Assembly: GCA_009869945.1 (NCBI GenBank)
Contig: WIXG01000189.1
Location: 90,298 to 154,297 of the forward strand
Reading direction: 5' to 3'
DNA length: 64,000 bases
Source of the DNA: Mesaphorura yosii
Taxonomy: Eukaryota > Arthropoda > Collembola > Poduromorpha > Tullbergiidae
Part shown: positions 36,001-48,400 of the stretch, piece by piece
Layout of the letters: every line of letters starts with the position of its first letter
Position numbering within the stretch: the first letter of the stretch is position 1
Made by a program: the position numbers and the translations under genes
Notes under the pieces: model-generated
Told to the model about the DNA's origin: nothing
Databases searched by the model: none
What the model saw: the letters and a program-made list of their open reading frames with translations, nothing else

Positions 36001-38842
36001 CATTGTTGTACTCGCTTCAGTCTTAATGTGGGCATAACAGAAACACAAGTGCTTCGGATCGCATCTCGGAATAGCGACTCGCGTCTTACGCACACCGTTC
36101 GCCAATATATTGGCCAAGATTTGGAACCTTATCAGCAAATTCAAGTTAAGGTGCATCAAGTAGCTAACAAGTGCAGTGAAGATTTGTGTTGTGCTTGTGA
36201 ATTAAGTTTGTGGAGTGAAACTGAATGGATCAATGCGTGGTCCAGAATAAATTACCGTGACTAAAAGAGTCTTACATTATGCACCGTGTTTGGCGTCAGT
36301 GGATGCCTGATGCTAAAAATACCACAACCAATTTCAAATTGCACAAGTCAATTCAAAGGTCGTAAATTTTTTTCGCCTGACACTCGAGCAACTACTGTGC
36401 AATGCGTTCGTAAATCATACGCAGACTACAGGCACAAGAAAGGTGGAATGTGCAGAAACTGTGCAACAACACAGGAGATTGCATATTAGCCGGTTATTGC
36501 TGTAAATTGTAAAATGAATTTTCTTGATAAATTCTTTCCTTCGTCTCTTTCCCTGTGCTGTAAGCTGCGGTCGTTTGTAATGGATTCTTCTCTTCATTTA
36601 TGAATATAAATACAATAATAATAAACCGCATTCCATAGTGGTCAAGTTGCTTTTCTTCATTATACTGCGACGACTCGTACTTCTGGTACATCAATCTCCG
36701 TACACAAGAATTTCAATACACTTCACCTGCACAGTGCTGCAAGCAACAGCGACGCGTTGTATCAGTGAATTGATAATCCCCGCTCGCAGGATTGTTGCTT
36801 GCGATTGCGATTACATAGTCAATGAAATGTGTGACAGCCAACAAGACAAATAGTAATCCCAGAAGCGAAAAGCTCGTATAATCAAAGTACGCTGTACATG
36901 GAAGTTTATGCGTACTATAATCACTAATTAATAAAATTTCAGACAAGACAAATGTGAAAGTTGCGAATAAGGGAAGTTCATCTTACCACAACGGCGAATG
37001 ACAAGCAATTCATTGTAAATGTGAAGGTGCGGCTCGACTTCAGGAATGACATGAGAAACCGTACAGGTGTTTGCTAATTTGCAACAGGCAGTAACTGAAG
37101 ATAGCCTTTGCTCGTGAGAACCTCTTAAGTGAAGTCAAGTTAAAATGATCGACCGCATTAAGAGTATGGATCTCGCTTTGATCGTACATCGTGGAACCGG
37201 GGAAGTCTTGGACGATTGTTTGATGGTAAGTAACAAGTTCAAGTATGATCAACGGACTACGGCTACCGGTATCAGTCTCTCAATGCATCGAATTAATGTG
37301 GCTCTGAGAGACCACTTGACTTGACGCCTGACGCGCAGCATCCGGAATTGGCAGTTGCGGTTCACATCCAGCTGGCTCACAAATTTGCAAATATTTCAGC
37401 CAGTGCAGATTGAATTGAGATTATTGCGCCGTGCAGACCACAGACACAGGTTTCAAATTTCAAAGGAATGCATTGACTTGATGAAATGATGAGATGAACA
37501 ATGCAACGGATTATTATTATCAACGCTTTATAAAGTTATTTGATAAATGATCATGAAACGCAACGAATCCTCTACCGGGCACAGTGCAGTGCAATTTCTA
37601 TCGCTGCCTTTAACGTGTATAATGAGTTCAGTGGGAGTCTCACTTCATTGTAATGATTTGCGCTTTATATCTCATTATTTCCACGCACACCGTGCATGTG
37701 TTACGTGATCTTGATGGAATGCGATGAATGCCAAGAATTTGGTGCATCCGATGTCAAAAGTAACCGCATCCCATCGCGTAAAAAGTAAATTGCATCAGCA
37801 TCGCATTGCATTGAGCGACTCCACAAATTCCTTTCTGAAAAGCATTTAACCTTTTATCGTCCCTTCCTTCTTTTTATTAGAGCCGAACGAACTTTACAGC
37901 GCAGCACAGTAGCGTTAAAAATTACACCCAAAATTTATCGGTAAAGAGCAGCAGCCGAACAAATAACAAAGCCTGACAGCCTTACATTATTGTGTTCATG
38001 CGCCTGAATTTTTTTTAGCTCTTGTGTCCAATACTTCAAATAGATTCTATTATTAATTCTGCTTTGTCTATAGCGAGGCTGTTTGGGATCACATTCTTTC
38101 GATATCGTACATTGCTCCCATTCTTCAAACACTGGCTGGCTGGCTTAATGTGAGGCTTTGAGTGATTTGTGCCTTGCACTACGACAAATCCCGATGCCTA
38201 CGCTCCATGTTAATCATGAGACCCAATTTCTGGATGCGTACGCAAAGGAATTGGAGCAAATCATCTATTTGCATTTTCCACCTTTAAAATTCACTTAACT
38301 CACGCACAACTGAATTTAGTACGCGTTTTATGCTAAATATTCCCATGCTTATGCTTGGGAGAATGCGTAACGACATTCTTGCCATTTATAGTATTTCGTT
38401 ATGCTTTTGTTACGCGCGTTCCAAATACAAGATCAGCACCTAGCCTCCTGTGTTAAGGCTGTTACAGTAAGGCACGGGATTGCCTTGTCTTGAGAAGAAT
38501 GCATTGGAATTCACACAAAAAACATTCAGAGGTGCTATTTATGAGTGCCCTCTTCCTTCATCCATCATTCCATTGTATTTCGTTCGTATTCAATTTACAC
38601 GGCAGACAGTCTGGCATTCTGCTGGGCAGCGGCGGCAGACAGCGAGAAGGGTGTACCGTGTACAATTCAATTCATTATTCGCATTCGCACAAGGCGCTTG
38701 CAGAAGGTAAATTTTAGCTTTAGCCTTTACATTCCTTTCCTTATTTGAATTGTTCACACTGAAGGCAACAACGGACGACTCTGTAATGCGGCACAGCGTA
38801 GCAATGATATTAATAATGTTATAATAATTTGAATTTTAATGA

Positions 38843-38854
38843 TATAAAAGGGGG
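38843..38854 (+). promoter_or_regulatory. TATA box upstream of expanded (TATAAAAG followed by GGGG)
   Basis: An excellent TATA match with a G-rich flank, on the same strand as expanded and about 610 bp before its first candidate start codon. It would place a transcription start near 38,875. Whether this is the expanded promoter cannot be decided from sequence, because 5' non-coding exons may lie further away. Confidence 0.3.
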
Positions 38855-39455
38855 ATTGTTTGATTTTAAGTAGCACCAAAGCAGCAAGCACAGACGCAAG
38901 TAGTCGTAGTATTTGGCATCACACTTTTGGCACGACACGGCAGGCATGGTGTGAATGCGTTGAGGTTGCTGAGTACATTATTTACACACGCATTCCATTC
39001 TCAGTTAGAGTCACACTACGACTACGACGACGACAGAGCAGAAAGTTCACTTCCATAGTGCGCTGGCTACCTTCGCAGTTTGCCCTGTGCTGTGCTGGTT
39101 AGCCAGCGACCGAATGTACCCCTTGCAAAAATACATTGCATATTTTGGCGTTATTGAGATTTTGATGCTGAAATCGCGTCAGTTTGAGATATCGCGTGAA
39201 CTGTGAGTGACGCTACAGTTCAGAGCGCAATGCGCGACGACCTTTCTTCTCATTTCTCTGTGATTACTGTTCTGTGGCCAAATGACTCAGTTTCGTCCAA
39301 TGCCAATTTCCTGTTCTCCTAATTTGCACTTTGTCGCACGTTGAACCAAGCGCGCTGGGAAGCAAATACGTGAGAAATGTGAACAAATATTCTGTGCCTC
39401 TTTTGCTGCCAATTGTGTTCATCTTCGGTTTCGGTCTTCGGTGTTCTTTCTCAAA

Positions 39456-42400
39456 ATGATGTGTCCTGAGAGTGCCAGTCCTTCCACCGGAACTGGTGCT
39501 GGTGCCACATATTCTATACTTAGGAAAAAGTACGCGGGACTTCGGTGCTCACGAGAAATCGTCATGATCGAATAGTTTCATTGCAGTAAGTGAATGAATC
39601 ATTTTACTTTCAGGGTTGAATTATGGAGAGATCGGACAACACGCGTCATTATGCGAAACGGGACTGTTGACGTGTTGAATGCGAACGTAACGGTAGAGTT
39701 ACTGACTGGAGAAACCATCTTCATATGCTCCTTCGAGGTAAGTCAGATATTCAATAAATTCTTCTCAAATGCACAAAATTTAATCATACTACCATCACCC
39801 GAAATTGCAGCTTAACTTGCCAAATGTCAAGCGATTAAGTGGTTGGCGCCTTGTAACTTTTAACATGCATGCAACAATGCGTAATTATCAAAGGAAAACG
39901 TGTTTCTTTGCAATATTGGCGAGTTTACATTACAATTTTACAAAATGTAGTTCAAGTAAAACGTAAAGTTGGTGATTTTTTGTAATTTCTCTCGATAATG
40001 AGGCTAGTCATGACTCTTGCGCTCTGTGCTGCATTGTGCATTGGAATGCTACTGAATTTTCAATAATAATTAACGATTTTTGTTGTAGATTGAATGGCCA
40101 GTCAGGGATAAAAAAATCCTGATGGTCAACTCTTTTTTCACATAACGTTCTACACGCACCGCGTCATAAACCGTGTTGCTGTACGCTATGATCACATCAC
40201 ATCTCTCTAGGGCTTCCTCTTCTCTGTAGTAGTGCAATGCAACATGACGATTATATTGGGATTGCGAATTCTTGCTGCATGAATGTTATTCATGAATCGA
40301 ATACTATCGGCGGAATTCTTTGCATTATTCATAATGTATGCGATGCGAGCACCGAGCTGAGCACGTACGTACGTGTGTAGAATGGAATGCGAGGACAAAT
40401 CTCAGAACGACGTCGACTAGTGAAAGAATCTCTCTTTGTATTGTTGGCATGCAAAGTGATACTGGTTAATGTCATTAATTTTGAAAAGAGGTGTGAATGG
40501 TGCATAATTCAGGCATACATTATAACATTGTTGTGCTAATGCTAATAATGCATAGTATCAGTAGAATGTAATCTCGTCTTTTGCTTGCGTGCAGAATTCT
40601 TTATCAATATGAAGAATTTCTTGTTGCTTTTTGCAGGGAAAAACAACATGTAGTACAATATGGAATCGTGTTGAAGGAGAGCTCCTGTCACGTGGAGTGG
40701 TCCATCCTCACATCTTTGGGCTCGCTATTAAAATTGGTAAGTTTGATATTTTCCATTGATTAGAGTTCATTTCGCAAGATCACGATAAGTGGATAATCTG
40801 CAAACGGGTATAAATTATTGTTAAACTCTGACTAGTGCCCGGGCACATGCTTTGGACATGCACATCTTTAAACCACAATTCTGTTACAACAAATCAGCGA
40901 CTCAACGAGTGCTCAAATTATGATTAATCACCTGCCATACTCATGTTTTGTTTTCGTGCATTACAGGAGCTGATTGGATATTTGTGGATCCAGAAGCCAA
41001 AGTTTCCAAGTACTTTCCCAAGGAATGGAGGTGTACCGGCGGCTCAAGCAACGTGAGTACCCCAAAATTTCTTTCTTATATAATGTTCATGCTAAATGCT
41101 AAATTCCATCCCGATGACACACGAAAGGAAAAGTTCATGCACATAATTAGCAAATTCTAATGCCATAACACGAGTACACGAGCACCGAATCAGAATGGCT
41201 AAGAAATTTGAGCGCCACTGCAAACTTCGGCAACTTTTTCTTCATGCCTCGGCAGACTTTAACCTTCGATTTGCTAAATGGTGGGTGGAATTTCCAACAT
41301 AAACTGTTTATCAGCTCAGCTAATGGGCTGCCGGCTACTGTGTTGCAGACCGCATTATATTTTACGACTTTGTTTTTCTAAATTTGCTTATCAGCACTTG
41401 CAAAAAATAAGTTTACTATGAACGTCCCCATTCATTCAGTTGTTAGAATTGAAAGTAAATTGAACCTTGACGAAGGAATGCGAGCTGAATGCATGCAGGA
41501 AACCACTTTCAATGGAATGCGAGCCGTAACATTTGAGAGTACCTCTTAGCCTTAGTTCAAGGAATTATACGATGCCTGAAGTAATCGAGTTCCTGAAAAG
41601 AAATTCTTTAGAATCAGTTCAATTTTGTGAACTATCACCAGCTCAAGCAATGAACGATTACAGTTCAAGGCTCAAGATTTCTTGCAGCTGCATCTTTTGT
41701 CCGGTTTGATTATCGTTCACATTCTTATTAGCTGGAATTATTGCACAGATTTTATAGTTCCAGTTTTTCATTCCCTACGCATCCCAGTTATTGCACATTT
41801 AATATATTGTACTTCCAGAACAAAAACGTGTTTCAAGCGTAATAATACGCCCACAAGCGTGACAAGATGCTTTTTGCCGTTCTTGCTATTATGAAATATT
41901 AACTATTAAAGGAACGGAGCAGTGGTTACATACAAGCATTCATATTTCTTTCCATTTCAAGTCGTAATAATGATATAAAAATATTTTTATGACTTCTTGC
42001 CTTGCATTCGGTTTCAAAACCCATTTTGAAAATGAAATTTTTCTGAAGGACGAGCTCGGCCGTCCGCGAACGTAAACGGGAAATATTTTCACCTCCTTTT
42101 CTATTTTACAAATATGTTTCCTGAGTAATTTCTTTCGAGATCGTATTCATTACAACTGTTATGCAACACGATGCAGCAAACAGCATCTTGAAAAGGTTTA
42201 TTGTTCGTTGTAGTTGTACGGCCGAGTTTTACGCGCTTGGCAGATTCCTCGACCATTTCTTGTAGTCGTGGGGCAGTATAACAAGAAAAGAGCACCCCTA
42301 TCATCATTAAGCGTCGCTGTAGGAGAGAAACCAAGATTATATTCTCGACAATGTACCCACAACTGCAGTGGATTGTAGAGACACACCTGAATTTTTGAGA

Positions 42401-45400
42401 GTTCCATAATTTCCATTTATCTCTGCTGGAGAATACGGACGGACGGACGGTCGAGTGTGGAGATGGATGGAAGAGATAGATTGAATAAAATACGAAGAGC
42501 ATTGCATCAGCGTTAGCATTCGCTCTGGGCTTAGCTTGGGTTCTCGTCTCGCGTTCTCCTCCACATAGTGTGGATAATATATGATGACCCCCATTGTACG
42601 ATGCGGAGTACAGAATTTAAGTTTTTCTTGAAGCTGCATCTCGCAGTCCTTTTCTTACTTTTTTCTGCCCTGGAGAGATTGAAATTCTTAAGAAAAGCCA
42701 TTATATACATTATTATATTAAATTACATACATTACGTAACTCCAATGCAATGCTTGTACTCGTACCTTCTTCATTCTATAATATTTATTGTTCGGTACAA
42801 GATTTAGAATGCATTTTATATAAAACGCGCGTCACATTCTACCTTTGGCATCATGATGCACGATGCACGGCGATGGCATTATAAAATGCAGCACTGGACA
42901 CATGCATTTTATTATACTCGGAATATTTTGTATTGTGTGACCACAATCACCAATGAAATGGAAAGATGAAAACCTGAGTCGGATTAGCCAGCAATGAATT
43001 GCATCCCGTCCTGTCCACGTCCACCCAGCACAGCGTAATGCGCATTCCAAGCTATTATTGTGTAATTTCAATTTATTATGTACTCGACAATGCCTTGTCT
43101 GCTTGACATGCTTTACGTGTAGGGCTTGAATTTCAAGCAACATTGTCTGCCAGTCTGTCGTAAACTTGTAAGCTATAAATAGGCATAATGCTCAGACGCA
43201 CGGTTGAAATATTTGTCTGAAACCAGCGTGAGACTTCTTGAGCACATCATTTAAGTACTCGGGACGTACTTCATGAAGAAGTTCGTGTACTCTTTTCAGT
43301 AACCAGAATAACCGTATTAGATGAATGGTGAAAAATTGGGAATTCGAATTTCTGTAATCTACGGACAAGTTATTAAAATAGAAAAGAGGGACCGCGAGAC
43401 CGGGACAAAATAAAATTGAGATTAATTTGGGATTCTTCACAGCTCAGCGGCAGCAACATGAAGTTTATTAAAAATTGAGCATGACACGTTTTATTATGGC
43501 CGACTCCAGACACTTCAACCGTATATTAATGCATTATTTTCGTACGGTCAAGATTGTCTTGTCTTGTCGGTCGTCACATTATTATCACGGCTGTCGGTGC
43601 CTTGACTTGTCTTCGAAAAGAGACTTGAAGGAATTAGATGAAGAGACTTTTCTATTCATTGAGATTAGTCATGCTCATCATTATTTATTACGATTAATAA
43701 ACAGTAGGAGTAGAATCTGTAATAATAAAAATATCAATCCGTCATGTAATTTTGAGCAGTGCAAAGCGGGTCGCGGATGAAGATGATGAAGAATAAGAGT
43801 CTCGCCTGATTTGATCTCACCTTTTCAAAGACGCATGCAGGCGGCTTGCATTAGATTAGGAATTTGAAGGTCTTCAACTTTTGCCTTGTCTTGTCATTGT
43901 GCTCTTATTAAGGGATTCTTTGCTTTAAGGGATTAAGTGTTTTAATTCTAATAGGGAGAGGATTTAATTTTGATCTGTCAACTTTGAATTGAGGATTTCG
44001 ATTCTGTAGCTTTGAGTTGATGAGATACAAATCAATTAATCTTATACTTCCACACCAATTAGTAGTCGGCCGTAACAGCCAGGCACAACAGTTTCATTTC
44101 ATATGTGCTTTCAAATAGGAATCTTATCATTTCGAGTGAAAGCGAAAGCATACAGCATCGAGCACTACAGTGCCAGGATATGACTTAATAGCATTCTAAT
44201 GCCGCAATCATACTGCCGACCTTCACATATTTTTCTAATTGCCTGATATGATGATACGATACGAGTGCGATAAATCCTGTGGAATGCATGTCAATTTTCC
44301 ATGCTGTTTTGCACTCGAGCAGGAACAAGTGGTTGCACACGGAATACGAACGAAAATACTAGTTGTTTAGTCCAAAGTTCAGGTAGACTACTCCCGCAAT
44401 TCCTGATGAAGTGTCATGCAATTTCTACATTACGCTCAGGCTCTAATAGAATTTTCTGCTAAAAAGTACTGAATGACAACTCGAATCATGATTGCCTTGC
44501 TTTAGGAATCTGAATGAGATTACTCCGTCGAGTCGAGTGGGATCGAGTTGACGTAAAGAGCGTAAACATGAGAATAATGACTTATTGTCCCTAATTTCTG
44601 TGCACAGACGCATCTGTCAGGCATGGTCTCATGTGATGCGACGCGACACTCCCGTGGTTGCCTGTAATTGCACACAACAATGTAAAAATTACGCGTAATA
44701 TCACCCACAATGGAATTTCAGTTTACTACGCGTTACGTAATGCATGCAGTCAGGGAAGCGTAACGTAATTTACGACCAGGAAAGGACCAGCGCAGTACAG
44801 GGTGATTGGAATGTTTCACAACAAACTTGAAACTGCACTGCCGCTTAGTTTATACAAATATTTATAATTTTTCAACTTTTTTGTACAATTTCTTCCTCGT
44901 ACCTATAATTTTTTGGTAAATGCTTCAGAACACGTCATGTTAAGACTCGGTTATGGCTAGCGTCTTGGGAACTCTTCGCACACAAGCTGTGGAATGATAA
45001 TGATGATCATCATGCAGACTGAATATGAATTTGTTGCGTGTTTGAATAAGGAGGGTAAAAGAAACATAGGAAAATGGAATCTCATAATTTTAATAATAAT
45101 GTACGAGAGTTGAGAAGTACGAAGACTGGATAGAAACAAAAAAGAGTTGAAAATTTGGAATTTAACAAGAGACTCTTCATTAAAGCAAGCTGGCAAGATG
45201 GACAAGCAGAAGTCCATGAATTCACGCTGGCTGGCAAGACACGAAATACGGAATTGGAAAATATGCGGAGCATAGACAACAATGTAGCATTATTCTAGCG
45301 CGGAGCTGCCTTTCGTGGCTGACGAGTCGAGTCTGTTTATTATTTAACTAAGAGGCTGGATGGCATGACATGCCGGATGGACAAAGCGAAGACGAGAGAA

Positions 45401-48400
45401 GAAAGAAACGTGTTAATATTTGTGCAAGTGTGAACTTCCTTGAAAGTATTTCGTTGTTGTCTTGAGTTGTATTTGTCCGGTTTACGAAACGGAAACGAAA
45501 GAATTCGAATTCAACGCGAGAATCAAGGGGAATGAAAGAATCAGCATTCCTGGGAAGGGTGAGTCGGTGAGCGTGTAAAACGCGAAAGATTTCCCAAATG
45601 CCCCAAAATTCAGTCTTCCACCCGCACCAAGGAACAACCATGCATGAAATGGATGGAATGTTGCGTTCTTGGGTTTCGACCTTTTTCCTGGCTACTGGAA
45701 GAGTAACGTGATTACTTAAAATTAGACATGGTATGGCATAAAAGGAAAACGACGCCTATCCATCGAACGCACTGGAATTTTGCACCTGCTTGTTTTTCGT
45801 TCGGTCTACCATTGCCTAGCCGTAAGCCGTAGCGTGTTGGAAGTAAAATTGTATAGTCAGCTTTTTCACCCTACAAAAAATCAACCTTGAAAGGTTGAAT
45901 GCTGATTTATTTTCATGCTGCATGGATCTGATTTCCTTCCTCTGGCAGCTTATTTGCATGTGCACGAAAACAAAGGAAGAAGATCCAGTGCTGAGTTTCA
46001 TGTTACGCCATGAGTGACGTTTAATGTTTAAAGGTGACCTCAGACTGAACAAATAGTTATGTGTCGCAAATTTCCTCGCATTCCAATTTATGAGCAAAAT
46101 TTTCTTAAGTTACGGTAGGCTGAAATTGTAAAACGGAGACACTGCGCACTTTTTGGTGTGATAAAATCTTTGATGGTAACAGTTCCGAGGTTTTTCATCA
46201 ATACGATTAAATCCAACGGACACCGGTAGCAGTTTTCTTACCACAGGAATGTTGCACATGTAATTGAAATCTTCATATATCATTGATTATAACGTCTGAA
46301 GATGTGTTGCTAGGTCCTATTCGACCATATAAAGCGATAGTTGGAATGAAGCGGACAGGTGAAGAAGATTGGAGATTGTGGTGCATGCTAGTAGCTACCA
46401 AGAATCTATTTTCTCTTCAATACCTAATATGTACAGCTTAAGGCAATTTGTTACCAGCAACAATAATCATAGGCAGCCACTATAAAGCCTTCCTCTGGTA
46501 ATTCCAGTAGCTCTTTTCAAAAATTTTTACGAGGTGTAGTCACTTAACTTTTTTATTATAATTTAAGAAAAAACTTGTACAACCAACGAGCGGGCTTGCC
46601 TTCATGTGTTCGCGTTCGCATTGTATTGTTGAACGTACAAGAATTCATTTAATGGAGGATGGATGAACGTCTTCCTCGGGTTGAATGACGACGTGAAGGA
46701 AAGCAAATGGCATTCATTTAAGATAAGAAGAATTCTGACACAAATCCATTCCAATCCATGTTCCATTATAAGACGCGATGCTTTCGTCTCCGTTGTGCCT
46801 CTGCTGCCTCTTTTCTCTCAATCATTCTCTAGAGCCGTGGTATTATTATAAGATGAGGATATAATAATGAGGATTCATCCATCCAAAATCAGAGAAGTAA
46901 GATTCCAGCAGTGGAGAGACCTTCACAGCCTGTGCATTACACATTAGTTACACAGCACGCAGAACTTGTTTTATAATGTAAGCCCTTAAGGGATCCATGA
47001 CGAACGAACAAAATGAAGATCATGGTATAAAAAATTCGTGTGCACGGGTACATTCTTCAGTATGGAGGATCGTAATAATAACGAGCCTGCGTATCCAACT
47101 TATGGCACAACGATCTTGGATCTTGAGGCGCTTCTTTAATTACACCATATTCGACGAGCGCTGGCCAACGAACGTTTTAATGAGTTTCAACTTTTCTCGT
47201 TTTTCAGGAAAACAAGACTTTAGTCCTCTACTGCCGAATTCATTTCTACTTGGAGGCCATTCCACCGAACTTGTAAGTCCATATTTTCGAATATTACTGC
47301 AACGATGTCTACGTTCTGCCATCATTGACCTCAACTCGCAGTTCAAAGTACTTCCTTCTTCAAATACTGACTCATAAATTCCATAGAAGGGTGTCTAATT
47401 TTAAGATATGCAAACTACACGGATTTCTTTATCTTTCTCGGACGAAACGCGCTAAATCAAAATGTATTGCTATAAAATTCTTCATTCGTTCATTTTGCGT
47501 TCATTCGGTGAACTATAAAATACATGGACAATTTTGGTCATAATAGCCGAGATTTGTCCCATAAATTTCAGGCTCTCATGTCTTTTAGCAGGTACAACAA
47601 AACAAGGTTACGAAATAGTGTCTTTGCTTCTAACCCAGCAACTCCATAAAACTGACAACATCCCTTGTAAAACTCAGAAGTAAATTATGGCCATTACCTC
47701 TTTCATTCAAACTGAAATTCTTGCCTTGGCGTAATTTTTTCTCATCCTCATCGTGATTATTGTCATTAGCATCCATGTTTGGCTTGAACTATGAGAACCA
47801 AGTCAGAAATCCTAACCTTATTCAAAACAGAATTCCTTAACGCGGGTTTATAGAATATCATTTGTCAAATTTTCTGAGACGGGAATGTTTGGTTCTCAGG
47901 CATGACATTCTCAGGCTACGACAACACACGACGGCTAAGACCAAATTCCTACCTTGCCTCAGGTTTATAGTTTACTGCCTTGCTGAATAGAAAATCATTT
48001 CCTTTTCTATAATGCTTGTCGAGGTTCAACGTAAATTCATTCATTCGTACTTGCGTCGTAACATTTCTTTACAAATGCGTCGCGTACTTATTCCCTTCAC
48101 ATTCCTTCGATAATGTCTCTTCTTGTAACTGACTTGATGTGTCTGCAGTCTGCGTCGTCTTCCACTTGTGCGCACATAAAATCGTAAAATATGAGTCGTG
48201 ATTCATTTTTCATTTTGATACCAACTTACAAACCTTTATGCTTCTCTTAGTCGCTTCTATTTGACAAGTGAACCTCACTTTCGTATCCCTTTGCTCAGGC
48301 ATCGTGTCGTTTTCACTCATCATTTGTCTTGCATCATTTGCCATGAACTGGAACCTTTTCCCGTCAAACCCCTTTGACTTGAATTATTTTTTGTCCCATG

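Larger units (their letters stand above)
28948..39455. other. Gene-poor stretch between NPAT and expanded
   Basis: About 10.5 kb with no recognisable coding exon on either strand. The longest frames (plus 35184-35684, plus 31938-32384) have unstructured, Cys/Ser/His-rich translations and no in-phase neighbours. The part next to NPAT must contain its promoter, and the right-hand part probably holds 5' regulatory DNA of expanded. A tRNA-like element (29980-30045) and a TATA box (38843-38850) are listed separately. Confidence 0.5.
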
